From JAKACA01 sp049510975 (GTDB taxonomy: Bacteria > Actinomycetota > Acidimicrobiia > Acidimicrobiales > Bog-793): DNA of 64,000 bases. The notes below the pieces were generated by a model. The model made no database searches, had not been told where the DNA came from, and saw only the letters and a list, made by a program, of their open reading frames with translations. Location of the stretch: NCBI GenBank assembly GCA_049510975.1, contig JBEKYM010000002.1, forward strand, positions 62,001 through 126,000. The letters run 5' to 3'. The translations under genes were made by a program, and so were the position numbers. The number at the start of each line of letters is the position of its first letter. Within the stretch, counting starts at the first letter, position 1. Shown here in pieces: positions 18,278 to 26,410 of this stretch.

Positions 18278-19309
18278 ATGCGCATCGGACTGCTCACTGG
18301 CGGCGGAGACTGCCCTGGATTGAACCCGGCCATCCGGGCGGTGGTGAGGAAATGCGAGGTGGGTTTCGGCGATGAGGTGATCGGGTTCCGCGACGGCTGG
18401 CGAGGCGTCATCGAGGACTCCACCATGGCGCTCGACGTGCAGGCCTGCCGCGGCATCCTTCCCCGCGGGGGCACGATCCTCGGCACGTCGCGCACGAACC
18501 CCTACAAGGTCGAGGGCGGGCCGGAGCGAGCGGTGGCGACGCTCGAGCGCCATGGCATCGACGCCCTCATCGCCATCGGCGGCGAGGACACGCTCGGCGT
18601 CGCCAACAAGCTCGGCGCCGGCGGCGTCCCCGTCGTCGGCATCCCGAAGACGATCGACAACGATCTGTCGGAGACCGACGTCACGATCGGTTTCGACACG
18701 GCGGTGCAGATCGCCGCCGAGGCGATCGACCGCCTGCACACGACTGCCGAATCACACCACCGCGTCATGGTCTGCGAAGTCATGGGCCGCCACGTCGGCT
18801 GGATCGCCACCTATGCCGGCATCGCCGGCGGGGCAACGGCCATTCTCGTTCCCGAGGAACCGTTCTCGATCGAGGCCGTCTGTGAGTACCTGCGCCAGCG
18901 CCATTCCGCCGGCCCGTACGCCTCCATCGTGGTAACGGCCGAAGGCGCCAAACCGGCGGAGGGCACCCTCGCCGTCGTGGCACCCGAGCTCGACCAGTTC
19001 GGCCACGAGCGCCTCGGAGGGATCGGGACGATCATCGCCGAAGAGGTGGAGCGGCGGATGGGCTACGAGTCGAGGGTCACGATCCTCGGCCACATCCAGC
19101 GCGGCGGCACGCCGAGCGCCTTCGACCGGGTGCTGGCGACCCGTTTCGGAACGGCCGCCGTGGACGCCGTGCACGACGGCGCCTGGCAGCAGATGGTGGC
19201 AGCCCACGGGCCGCACATCGAGCGAGTTCCGATCGCCGACGCCGTCGCCAAACTGAAGACGCTCGACCCCGAGCTCTTCCGATCGGTGGCGGAGGTCTTC
19301 TTCGGTTGA
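18278..19309 (+). CDS. pfp: 6-phosphofructokinase, pyrophosphate-dependent type
   Basis: A 343-residue PFK close in length to the PPi-dependent enzyme of Amycolatopsis methanolica. It should reversibly interconvert fructose-6-phosphate and fructose-1,6-bisphosphate. The phosphoryl-donor site reads GGEDT with Asp104, and PKTIDND with Lys124. ATP-PFKs have Gly at the first site and bacterial ATP enzymes have Gly at the second, so this pattern indicates PPi. The other conserved elements are GGGDCPGLN at the N-terminus, CEVMGRHVGW and GHIQRGGTPSAFDR. ATG at 18278 is used because homology begins with MRIGLLTGGGDCPG. It is convergent with msrA. Confidence 0.9.
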   Translation: MRIGLLTGGGDCPGLNPAIRAVVRKCEVGFGDEVIGFRDGWRGVIEDSTMALDVQACRGILPRGGTILGTSRTNPYKVEGGPERAVATLERHGIDALIAIGGEDTLGVANKLGAGGVPVVGIPKTIDNDLSETDVTIGFDTAVQIAAEAIDRLHTTAESHHRVMVCEVMGRHVGWIATYAGIAGGATAILVPEEPFSIEAVCEYLRQRHSAGPYASIVVTAEGAKPAEGTLAVVAPELDQFGHERLGGIGTIIAEEVERRMGYESRVTILGHIQRGGTPSAFDRVLATRFGTAAVDAVHDGAWQQMVAAHGPHIERVPIADAVAKLKTLDPELFRSVAEVFFG

Positions 19310-19322
19310 GGCGCCCGCCTGC

Positions 19323-19976
19323 CTACAGCTCGGCGATCCCGACCGGGCAGGCGACTCCGGTGCCGCCGAGCCCGCAGTAGCCCATCGGGTTCCTCGCCAA
19401 GTACTGCTGGTGGTAGTCCTCGGCGTAATAGAACGGGCCTGCCTCGGCGATCTCGGTCGTGATCTCCCCGTGGCCGGCGGCCTTGAGGGCGGCCTGGAAG
19501 CGGTCACGTGACAGCTTGGCTGCCGCCAACTGGGCGTCGCTGGTCGTGTAGATGGCCGAGCGGTACTGGGTTCCCATGTCATTGCCCTGCCGCATCCCCT
19601 GCGTGGGGTCGTGGCTCTCCCAGAAGATTCGCAGCAGCTCGTCGTAGGTCGTGACGGCCGGGTCGAAGACCACGAGCACCGCCTCGGCGTGCCCCGTGCG
19701 GGCGCTGCACACCTCTTCGTAGGTGGGGTTGGGCGTGTAGCCACCCGAGTAGCCGACCGCCGTCGTGTACACGCCGTCGGCCTGCCAGAACTTCCGCTCG
19801 GCTCCCCAGAAGCAACCGAGGGCGAAGACGGCCGTCTCCAGCCCCTCGGGGAACGGCGCCACGAGGCTGTGGCCGAGCACCACGTGCGGGGCGCTCACCG
19901 GAATCGGCATGGCCCGGCCGGCCAACGCCTCGTCGCTCGAGACCATCTCCTGCTTGTTCGACCGAAAGAAACCCAT
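19323..19976 (-). CDS. msrA: Peptide-methionine (S)-S-oxide reductase MsrA
   Basis: A 217-residue repair enzyme that reduces methionine-S-sulfoxide in proteins. The catalytic motif GCFWG contains Cys55, followed by the family's GYSGG, TGHAEAV and YRSAIY segments. Two C-terminal cysteines (MGYCGLGG and GVACPVG) are placed to act as resolving residues. An N-terminal extension of about 45 residues precedes the catalytic core, as in many actinobacterial MsrA proteins. GAAGGTGAG precedes the ATG. No msrB is adjacent. Confidence 0.95.
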   Translation of the reverse strand: MGFFRSNKQEMVSSDEALAGRAMPIPVSAPHVVLGHSLVAPFPEGLETAVFALGCFWGAERKFWQADGVYTTAVGYSGGYTPNPTYEEVCSARTGHAEAVLVVFDPAVTTYDELLRIFWESHDPTQGMRQGNDMGTQYRSAIYTTSDAQLAAAKLSRDRFQAALKAAGHGEITTEIAEAGPFYYAEDYHQQYLARNPMGYCGLGGTGVACPVGIAEL

Positions 19977-20025
19977 CGTCTCACCTTCACTCTCGTCAAC
20001 TCATCACTCTCAACACTGACCGGCG

Positions 20026-20331
20026 CTAGGTGTTCCCACCCTCGTTGTCACCAGCGCCACCGTCCTCCTCCTCCCGGTAGCGCAGGAAGAGATCGAGGAG
20101 TCCCTGGCGCGTCTCGGGGGCGAGGTCCTCGGGCTGCGCACTCCCGAGCAGATCGATGGTCGCTCGCAGCTGGCGCAGGTACTCGTCGCAGCCGTCGCAG
20201 CCGGCAAGGTGTCGCTCCAGCTTGGCGAGCTGACGGCCCGAGAGGGCGCCCTCGAGGTAGTCGGTCATGAGCGCGACGGCATCGCGGCAGACGAGGTCTC
20301 GTCTCCACGCACTCCGCAGCCGCACGATCAC
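20026..20331 (-). CDS. Zinc-finger (ZAS/zf-HC2) anti-sigma factor
   Basis: A 101-residue cytoplasmic protein. Near the N-terminus is LVCRDAVALMTDYLEGAL, followed by ERHLAGCDGC: the C...HxxxCxxC zinc motif of ZAS anti-sigma factors. There is no transmembrane segment, so it resembles soluble, redox-type anti-sigma factors such as RsrA rather than membrane sensors. GTG at 20331 overlaps the sigma gene stop; a second GTG at 20325 has a better-spaced GGAGAA. It should bind and inhibit the ECF sigma factor encoded just upstream. Confidence 0.85.
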   Translation of the reverse strand: MIVRLRSAWRRDLVCRDAVALMTDYLEGALSGRQLAKLERHLAGCDGCDEYLRQLRATIDLLGSAQPEDLAPETRQGLLDLFLRYREEEDGGAGDNEGGNT

Positions 20332-20942
20332 TTCTCCCACCTCTTCACGTCCTCCTCGAGCGCCGAGCGAACTCTCGTGCGAGCCCGGTGCAGCAGCACC
20401 CGTTGGTTGCCTTCGGAGATGCCAAGCAGATCGCACACCTCGCTGCTGGACAGTCCCTCCACGTCCCGCAGCGTTACCACCTGTCGCTGCGACTCCGGCA
20501 ATTCGTCCACGACCTCCCTGATCCTCGCAGCCGTCTCCGGTGCCGCCAAGCGGTCCTCGATCTCGTCGCTCCACACGACGGGCGGCTCGCGCCAGGTGCC
20601 CGTCGGCGAGAAGCCGTCGGGCCCGGCAGCCGCATCGCGGTCTCCGTCGCCGGTGTCGAGGCGGACCGAGCGGGGCTCGCGTGCCCCGGTCGTGCGCGCA
20701 CGGTTCACGAGTATCCGGAAGATCCACGTCTTCAGCGACGACCGCCCCTCGAAACGCCCCAACCCCCGCAACACCCCGAGCCACGTGTCCTGCACGACCT
20801 CCTCGGCCACCGCACGGCTCGGCACGAACGTGCAGGCGACCCGCACCATGGAGGCGTGGTAGCGGTCGACGAGTTCGGCGAAGGCGCGTTCGTCACCCGC
20901 GCGAAGGGCCGCGATCAACTCCTCCTCGTCGGTGTCGGGCAC
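20328..20942 (-). CDS. ECF-type RNA polymerase sigma factor
   Basis: A 204-residue sigma factor with only regions 2 and 4. Region 2 is seen at about 10-75 (FAELVDRYHASMVRVA, VVQDTWLGVLRGL, LKTWIFRILVN) and region 4 at about 140-195 (ELPESQRQVVTLRDVEGLSSSEVCDLLGISEGNQRVLLHRAR). A 50-residue linker joins them. GTG at 20942 starts the conserved part, with no clear Shine-Dalgarno upstream, so it could be leaderless. It overlaps its anti-sigma gene. The divergent secreted propeller gene is a possible regulon member (inference). Confidence 0.92.
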   Translation of the reverse strand: MPDTDEEELIAALRAGDERAFAELVDRYHASMVRVACTFVPSRAVAEEVVQDTWLGVLRGLGRFEGRSSLKTWIFRILVNRARTTGAREPRSVRLDTGDGDRDAAAGPDGFSPTGTWREPPVVWSDEIEDRLAAPETAARIREVVDELPESQRQVVTLRDVEGLSSSEVCDLLGISEGNQRVLLHRARTRVRSALEEDVKRWEK

Positions 20943-21048
20943 GGGCCAAGCGTACGGTCCGGCGTAACGCTCCGGGCGCCGGGGGGACTGCGTTCGTGCA
21001 ACACCGAAGTATTCGCCACTGTCTCCGAAGGAAAAGGACACCCTCCAC

Positions 21049-22221
21049 ATGCATCGATCTCGTCGCGCCCCGGTACGGACGCTGCTCGCATCGGCGACCC
21101 TTGCAGGCTTGGCGGCCGCAGCTGTCGTTGCCGCCCCGCTCGCCGCAGGCGCCCAGACCAAGGCGGCTCCGCAAGGAATCAGCAACGCCGTCTTCGTACA
21201 GTCCAATGCCACTTCCGGCAACCAGATCCTCGCCTATGCCCGTTCGGCCGGCGGCACACTTGCGTTCGTGCACGCCTATGACACCGGCGGACGTGGCGCT
21301 CGCGCCGCTGGAGCGATCGTCGACCCGCTGGCGTCTCAGGGCTCGCTCTACTACGACCCGACGGGCGCGTTGCTCATCGCCGTCAACGCCGGCAGCAACA
21401 CGATCACGACGTTCCACGTGAACGGCGACACCCTGTCGGACGCAGCGGTTCTCCAGGCCGGCAGGTTCCCCGTCAGCGTGACCTCGCACGGCTCGCTCGT
21501 CTACGTGCTCGACGGCGGCGGCAGCGGCGCGGTGCGCGGCTTCACCGAGGCGAACCGGGCGCTCACGCCCATCGCCGGCTCCCGCCGCGGCCTCGGCCTC
21601 GACCCGACGGCGACGCCGCAGTACTTGAACACGCCGGGGCAGGTGGGTTTCTCGCCGGATGGCAGCCAGCTCATCGTGACCACGAAGGACAACGGCAGCA
21701 ACATCGACGTCTTCGGTGTGAAGGCCGACGGCAAGCTCACCGCCGCACCGTGGAAGAACGCCGCTGCCGAGCCGGTGCCCTTCGGCTTCGTGTTCGATCC
21801 GGACGGTCGTCTCGTCGTCACCGAAGCCGGTGGCGCTGACGTCTCGACGTACGGTCTCGACAGCGACGGCTCGATCTCGCACGTCTCCACGGTTGCCGAT
21901 GGTGAAGCGGCGCCATGCTGGATCGCCTCAGTCGGCGGCTGGTACTTCGTGGCCAACGCCGGCAGCGCGGACATCTCCGGCTACCAGGTGAGCAGCGGCG
22001 GCGTCGCCTCCCTCATCGCCGCCAACGGAGGCATCGCCGGAACGACCGATGGCGGTCCGACCGACCTCGCCGGCTCGTCGAACGGCCAGTACCTCTACGT
22101 CGACGCCGGCGGCGCCGGTGCCGTCGACGAGTTCGCCGTCAACTCCGACGGCACGCTCACCTCGCTCGGCTCCATCACCGGCTTGTCCGGCACGGGCATC
22201 GAGGGCATCGTCGCTTCGTGA
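21049..22221 (+). CDS. Secreted lactonase-like seven-bladed beta-propeller protein
   Basis: A 390-residue exported protein. A Sec-type signal peptide (RRAPVRTLLASATLAGLAAAAV..., with a probable AGA cleavage site near residue 35) precedes propeller repeats such as GSLYYDPTGALLIAVNAGSNTITTF, PGQVGFSPDGSQLIVTT and PFGFVFDPDGRLVVTEAG. These match the 6-phosphogluconolactonase/YncE fold, but secreted members are generally not proven enzymes. GAAGGAAAAGGA precedes the ATG. It is divergent from the ECF sigma gene, whose control it may share. Confidence 0.85.
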   Translation: MHRSRRAPVRTLLASATLAGLAAAAVVAAPLAAGAQTKAAPQGISNAVFVQSNATSGNQILAYARSAGGTLAFVHAYDTGGRGARAAGAIVDPLASQGSLYYDPTGALLIAVNAGSNTITTFHVNGDTLSDAAVLQAGRFPVSVTSHGSLVYVLDGGGSGAVRGFTEANRALTPIAGSRRGLGLDPTATPQYLNTPGQVGFSPDGSQLIVTTKDNGSNIDVFGVKADGKLTAAPWKNAAAEPVPFGFVFDPDGRLVVTEAGGADVSTYGLDSDGSISHVSTVADGEAAPCWIASVGGWYFVANAGSADISGYQVSSGGVASLIAANGGIAGTTDGGPTDLAGSSNGQYLYVDAGGAGAVDEFAVNSDGTLTSLGSITGLSGTGIEGIVAS

Positions 22222-22314
22222 CGATCGCCTGACTGCACGGTCGCGGGCCGGCCGGCGTGGCTCCCTGCCCTGGGCCGCGCCGGCCGGCGGCGCGCTCGCC
22301 GGCCGTCTCCGTCC

Positions 22315-22366
22315 AACCTTGATAGTGCTTTTCGGTCACATATGTCCGAAAGTCACTATCAAGGTT
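22315..22366. repeat. 52-bp imperfect palindrome in convergent intergenic region
   Basis: Two 21-bp arms (22315-22335 and 22346-22366) are inverted copies matching at 19 of 21 positions. The 10-bp centre contains ACATATGT, itself palindromic. The element is clearly richer in A+T than its surroundings and starts AACCTTGATAGTG. It lies between convergent genes, so it may be a bidirectional terminator, but there is no T tract. A mobile-element remnant or a protein-binding site is equally possible. Confidence 0.8.
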
Positions 22367-22382
22367 CGCAGCACCCAACAAA

Positions 22383-22410
22383 CCCCCACCCCCCACCCCC
22401 CCCCCCCCCC
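22383..22410 (-). repeat. Long G-tract with quadruplex potential (G15-T-G6-T-G5 on minus strand)
   Basis: The plus strand reads C5 (22383-22387), A, C6 (22389-22394), A, C15 (22396-22410). The minus strand therefore carries G15-T-G6-T-G5, enough for four G-runs. It falls in the 3' region downstream of the secreted protein gene ending at 22491, so it would be in that transcript. A homopolymer of 15 is also prone to slippage and sequencing error. Confidence 0.8.
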
Positions 22411-22490
22411 GCTGCGCGCCCTCGGCGCTGGTCGCCGGCCGGCGGCCCCCCTACCGCCAGCCGGCGAGAACCGCCAGACCGTAGCCGCCC

Positions 22491-23564
22491 TCAGCCACAG
22501 TGCTGGGTGTAGGCCGCCGTGCCGGGCTGGTAGGCCTGCCCCGAGTTGGCGCTCACCTGCAGGCATGCCTCGTTGACGGCGACGAAGTCCGAGGCGGGGA
22601 TCGCCTTCAGCTGGTCGACGTCGTTGTAGGTCCATCGGGTGTCAGCCGTTCCCTGGAAGTACCAGTTGCTGCCGTTGTCGGCGAGGATGAGGCCGTAGGT
22701 CTTCATGGTCGTGATGACGGTCTGGCACATGGCCGCGCACTGCGACGCCGGCAGGTGGAAGCTTGCGGAAAGGCGGAAACGCGCTCCCATCGGCGGGCAG
22801 CTCGAGTCGGACACGCCGGCCTCGTGGCGCGCTGGCCACAGGTAGGACTCCTGCGTGCATTGGGCCGTGAACCGGATGGCGTGGTCCATGGCGCCGGAGG
22901 CGACCTCGTCGTAGTTGACGAGGCCCGGCAGGATGGGGAGGCCGGCAGCATCGGCCGATGTCCAGCCCGCCGGCCGCAGGGCGTCGGAGGCGAGGCTCCA
23001 GGTCGCCCCGGACCCGGCCGTCGATTTGCCGCCGGCATGGTAGTGGGCCTCCCAGAGCTCGTACAGCTCGCAAGTGGACGAGTTCACCATGATGGCGTGG
23101 CGGTCGCCGCCGGCGTTCGGGCCGCCTTCGATCGGCGTCGAGGCCGAGAACGGGTAAGGGCCCTTGTCGCTCTCGCTGGCGTAATTGAACTTCACGCTCA
23201 CGAGGCTCTGAGTTGGCGACACGATCTGCCAGGGGATGCCGTAGGGGATCTTGGTGCCGGACGGCCCGTAGTCGGGATGGAGGTCGGTGCCCGAGGCATC
23301 CATGGAGGCCAGCCAGGTGGCGCTGCTGGCGGCCACGGGGAGCCCGGTGATCGGCGTGTTCCAGACACTGTCGGAGGGGAAGGCGTCACAGCTCGTTCCC
23401 GGCAGGACGACAGCGGGGCCGCCGGAGCCCGACCCGGGGCCGGGCGGCGACCAGCTCGGGGATGCCGCCAGGGCAGAGCCTCCCGTGCCCGCCACGACCG
23501 TGGCGAGCGCAATTGCCGCCGCTCCGATGACGACCTTGCGCGACAGCGAGCAAACGCTGCTCAT
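22491..23564 (-). CDS. Secreted protein of unrecognised family
   Basis: A 357-residue exported protein. A Sec signal peptide (SRKVVIGAAAIALATVVAG..., cleavage probably after ALA near residue 34) is followed by a Gly/Ser/Pro linker and a compact domain from about residue 58. That domain has several cysteines (TSCDAFPSD, SSTCELYELWEAH, SSCPPMGARFR, SQCAAMCQT, NEACLQ) and many Trp/Tyr residues, suggesting disulfides and a carbohydrate-like binding surface. GDRHAIMV, ILPGLVNYDEV and MDHAIRFT look like a conserved core, but I cannot name the family. GAGGAGG precedes ATG at 23564 and decides the start. Confidence 0.75.
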   Translation of the reverse strand: MSSVCSLSRKVVIGAAAIALATVVAGTGGSALAASPSWSPPGPGSGSGGPAVVLPGTSCDAFPSDSVWNTPITGLPVAASSATWLASMDASGTDLHPDYGPSGTKIPYGIPWQIVSPTQSLVSVKFNYASESDKGPYPFSASTPIEGGPNAGGDRHAIMVNSSTCELYELWEAHYHAGGKSTAGSGATWSLASDALRPAGWTSADAAGLPILPGLVNYDEVASGAMDHAIRFTAQCTQESYLWPARHEAGVSDSSCPPMGARFRLSASFHLPASQCAAMCQTVITTMKTYGLILADNGSNWYFQGTADTRWTYNDVDQLKAIPASDFVAVNEACLQVSANSGQAYQPGTAAYTQHCG

Positions 23565-23669
23565 CGTGTTCCTCCTCCGCTGAGCCAACGCCTGCTCCAA
23601 GGACGTCCCTGCCAGTGTAGAGCCTGGGCTGTGGCATCATCGCCAGACGCCATCTGACACGAGACTCCT

Positions 23670-24590
23670 GTGAACGCCCAGTTTCCCGGCACTGCCGAAC
23701 CCGACGAGCGCCCCGCCGGCGACGTCGACGACCGCCTCGCCATCGAGCGCGCCCCCGCCCGTGACAACGAGCTCGACCACGGCCCCGACCGTCACCCTCA
23801 GGCCCACGGCGCTTCCTTCGAGTGGGGGGCAACGGGTGCCAGCGTCGTTGCCATGACGAGCGCAATCGTCGTGGTCGTGGACGTCCTCTCCTTCACGACC
23901 ACCGTTGCCATCGCCGTCTCCATGGGTGCGGAGGTGTTTCCCTGTGCGGACGACACGATCGGCCGGCGTCTGGCCGAGGCAAACGGCGCTGAGCTCGCCG
24001 TCGGCCGCCACGAAACCGACCCGGACCACCCCTGGTCCCTCTCCCCCGCAGGCGTGGCGGCCGCGCCCGCCACCGCCCGCCTCGTGCTCGCCTCGCCGAA
24101 CGGCTCGGCCATCTCCGCCGGCGTGGCCGCCGCCGGCACCCCGGTCGTGGCCGCCTCGCTGCGCAACGTCACCGCCGTCATCGACTGGCTGCTCGATCAC
24201 CGCTTCGGGACCGCCGCCCGACCCGCCGCCGTCGTGGCATCGGGCGAACGGTGGGCCGACGGCAGCCTCCGCCCGGCGATCGAAGATCTCTTTGCCGCCG
24301 GTCTCGTGCTCGGGGGCCTGGCGGCCGCCGGCGTCGCGCTGTCTCCGGAGGCGACCGTCGCCGCCCGATCCGTCGCCGGCCTGACGCCCGCTCAGCTGGC
24401 TGATCTCGTGCGGGCCTCCACTTCGGGAGACGAGCTCCGAGTGGCGGGCTACGGCGACGATGTCGAGATGGCCGTCGAGATCGACGCCGACAAGGTCGTG
24501 CCCGTCGTGACGGTCCCAGGCGGATCATTCAGCGACGGCGGTGCCACCGGATCAACCGGAGCGACCGGCCCAAGAGGAGAGCTGCGATGA
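23670..24590 (+). CDS. 2-phosphosulfolactate phosphatase family (ComB-like) protein
   Basis: A 306-residue protein of the ComB family, which in methanogens removes phosphate from 2-phosphosulfolactate in coenzyme M synthesis; bacterial members have unproven roles. The core starts with AIVVVVDVLSFTTTVAIAVSMGAEVFP (about 65-91), followed by LVLASPNGSAIS and VVASGERWADGSLRPAIEDLFAAG. The first about 60 residues are a charged extension. The last 17 residues carry collagen-like Gly-x-x triplets (GATGSTGATGPRG). It overlaps the SDR gene by ATGA, so both are probably one operon. Confidence 0.8.
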   Translation: MNAQFPGTAEPDERPAGDVDDRLAIERAPARDNELDHGPDRHPQAHGASFEWGATGASVVAMTSAIVVVVDVLSFTTTVAIAVSMGAEVFPCADDTIGRRLAEANGAELAVGRHETDPDHPWSLSPAGVAAAPATARLVLASPNGSAISAGVAAAGTPVVAASLRNVTAVIDWLLDHRFGTAARPAAVVASGERWADGSLRPAIEDLFAAGLVLGGLAAAGVALSPEATVAARSVAGLTPAQLADLVRASTSGDELRVAGYGDDVEMAVEIDADKVVPVVTVPGGSFSDGGATGSTGATGPRGELR

Positions 24591-25339
24591 GCGGGCGCTT
24601 GGACGGCAAGGTGGCACTCGTGACCGGATCCTCGAGCGGCATCGGCGCCGCCACGGCACGTGCCCTCAGTGCCGACGGCGCCACGGTCGTCGTCAACTCG
24701 GCCAGCTCCGTCGAAGCCGGCAGGGCGCTCGCCGCCGAGCTCGGCGACGCCATCTATCTGCAGGCCGACATCGCCGACGACGCCCAGGCCCGAGAGCTCG
24801 TGGACACCGCCGCCCGGCGAAACGGCCGCCTCGACATCCTCGTCAACAACGCCGGCACGACGGTGAAGATCCCGCACAGCGACCTCGACGCCGTCACCCG
24901 CGAGGTCTGGGACAAGATCCTCGGCACGAACGTCGTCGGGACCTGGAACGTGACGACCGCCGCCGCCCCCTACTTGCACGCGGCGTCGCAGCGACATGCG
25001 GGCGCATCGGTGGTGGTGAACGTTTCGTCACTGGCCGGCGTGCGTCCGACGGGGTCGTCGATCCCTTATGCCGTCTCGAAGGCCGCTCTCAACCACATGA
25101 CCCTGCTGCTGGCGAACGTCCTCGGCCCGGAGATCCGTGTGAACGCCGTCGCCCCCGGTCTCGTCGACACCCCTTGGACGGCCGAGTGGGAGCTCGAGCG
25201 CAACTACGTCCGATCGATGTCGCCGCTCAAGTCGAGCGCCCAGCCGGAGGACGTTGCCGACGTCATCATGGGCTTGATCCATTCGCACCAGGTCACCGGC
25301 GAGGTCGTCATCGTCGATGGCGGCCTGCACCTGCGCTGA
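24587..25339 (+). CDS. Short-chain dehydrogenase/reductase
   Basis: A classical 250-residue SDR. The cofactor loop is TGSSSGIG near residue 14, with NNAG in the middle. The catalytic residues are Ser in VNVSSLAG and the Tyr-Lys pair in YAVSK. The C-terminal INPVAPG-type segment reads VNAVAPGLVDTPW, and VIVDGGLHLR closes the fold. It should reduce or oxidise a hydroxyl/carbonyl with NAD(P)(H). The ATG lies inside the end of the ComB-like gene, implying joint expression. The substrate is unknown. Confidence 0.92.
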   Translation: MSGRLDGKVALVTGSSSGIGAATARALSADGATVVVNSASSVEAGRALAAELGDAIYLQADIADDAQARELVDTAARRNGRLDILVNNAGTTVKIPHSDLDAVTREVWDKILGTNVVGTWNVTTAAAPYLHAASQRHAGASVVVNVSSLAGVRPTGSSIPYAVSKAALNHMTLLLANVLGPEIRVNAVAPGLVDTPWTAEWELERNYVRSMSPLKSSAQPEDVADVIMGLIHSHQVTGEVVIVDGGLHLR

Positions 25340-25354
25340 GCGCGGCAGCACCTC

Positions 25355-26410
25355 TCAGGCGAGCGAGTCGAGCCGCAACAACAGCCATTCGAGCAACAGC
25401 AGGTCGTTCACGTTTCGGGTGAGGCGGTCCGCCGCCTCGTCGACGAGGTCGATCGCCCGCAGCGCGGTCGACAGCACCGCCGGGGGCGGCTGGCCCTCGA
25501 GGCGGGCCCGGTAGACGCCTGCCAGGGTCGCCAGCCCAGCCCGCATCTCGTCGGCACGCACACGTCGCTGTTCGCGCCGGTGCCGGTCGTCGACGACCGC
25601 CCGGCCCGGGATGGAACGCTCGCCCGAGCGCTCCGCCTGCGCCGACAGCTCAGCCAACTCGACCGCCTGCCTGGCCTTCACCGCCTCGACCGGCTCGAGG
25701 GTGGCAGCCACCAGCTCCTCGGCGAGCACGGCCACGGTGGCGCCGGTGCCGTCGAGCCGGCTCGGGACGGACCGCCAGCGCTCCAAACGCTCGAAGAAAC
25801 CCTCCTCGCTCACCAACAACCGAGCCCGATCCAGGCGGCCGCCGGCGACGTCGGCCACCGCAGCGGCGGCGGCCAGATCAGCTCCCTCGCGCATGAGGAC
25901 GCCGACGACGTCCGCGCTGCCCAACGGGTCGAAGTGGACCGTGACGCACCGGCTGGCGATGGTCACGAGCTCCGGGGGAAGGTTCTCGGCCAGCACGAGC
26001 AAAATCGTGGTATCGGGAGGCTCCTCGATCGTCTTCAGCAGCACGGGGGCTGCCGCTTCGACGAGGTGGAAGTCGACGAGGATGAGCACCTGGAAGCGCG
26101 CCGCCCGCGGGGAGCGCAGCGCCAGCCGCACCACTTCCTGCGCCTCGGGCACCCGGATGGATGCCCCCTGTCGCTCGACGACAACGACGTCCGGGTGCCG
26201 GCCGGCAAGGGTCTCCAAGCACGAGTCGCACACCCCGCAGCCGCCGTTCGGGCAGGTCAGGGCCGCTGCAAAAGCCATCGCTGCTTCCCGCTTGCCCGTA
26301 CCCGCCGGCCCGAGGAACAGATAGGCGTGCACCGGGGCGACGAGCGAGGCGTCGAGCTGCTGCACCGCCCGCGGCTGGCCGACGATGCGCGCGAGCACGG
26401 GTGCGGTCAC
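25355..26410 (-). CDS. holB: DNA polymerase III delta' subunit
   Basis: A 351-residue clamp-loader subunit. Walker A is GPAGTGKREAA (about 34-44), followed by a zinc-binding cysteine cluster (LTCPNGGCGVCDSC) typical of gamma/delta' proteins. LILVDFHLVEAAAPVLLKTIEEPPDTTILLVLAE is the Walker B and sensor-1 region. GTG at 26410 overlaps the tmk stop. The order topA-tmk-holB on one strand is standard in actinobacteria. The C-terminal helical part (from about 230) is less conserved. Confidence 0.92.
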   Translation of the reverse strand: MTAPVLARIVGQPRAVQQLDASLVAPVHAYLFLGPAGTGKREAAMAFAAALTCPNGGCGVCDSCLETLAGRHPDVVVVERQGASIRVPEAQEVVRLALRSPRAARFQVLILVDFHLVEAAAPVLLKTIEEPPDTTILLVLAENLPPELVTIASRCVTVHFDPLGSADVVGVLMREGADLAAAAAVADVAGGRLDRARLLVSEEGFFERLERWRSVPSRLDGTGATVAVLAEELVAATLEPVEAVKARQAVELAELSAQAERSGERSIPGRAVVDDRHRREQRRVRADEMRAGLATLAGVYRARLEGQPPPAVLSTALRAIDLVDEAADRLTRNVNDLLLLEWLLLRLDSLA

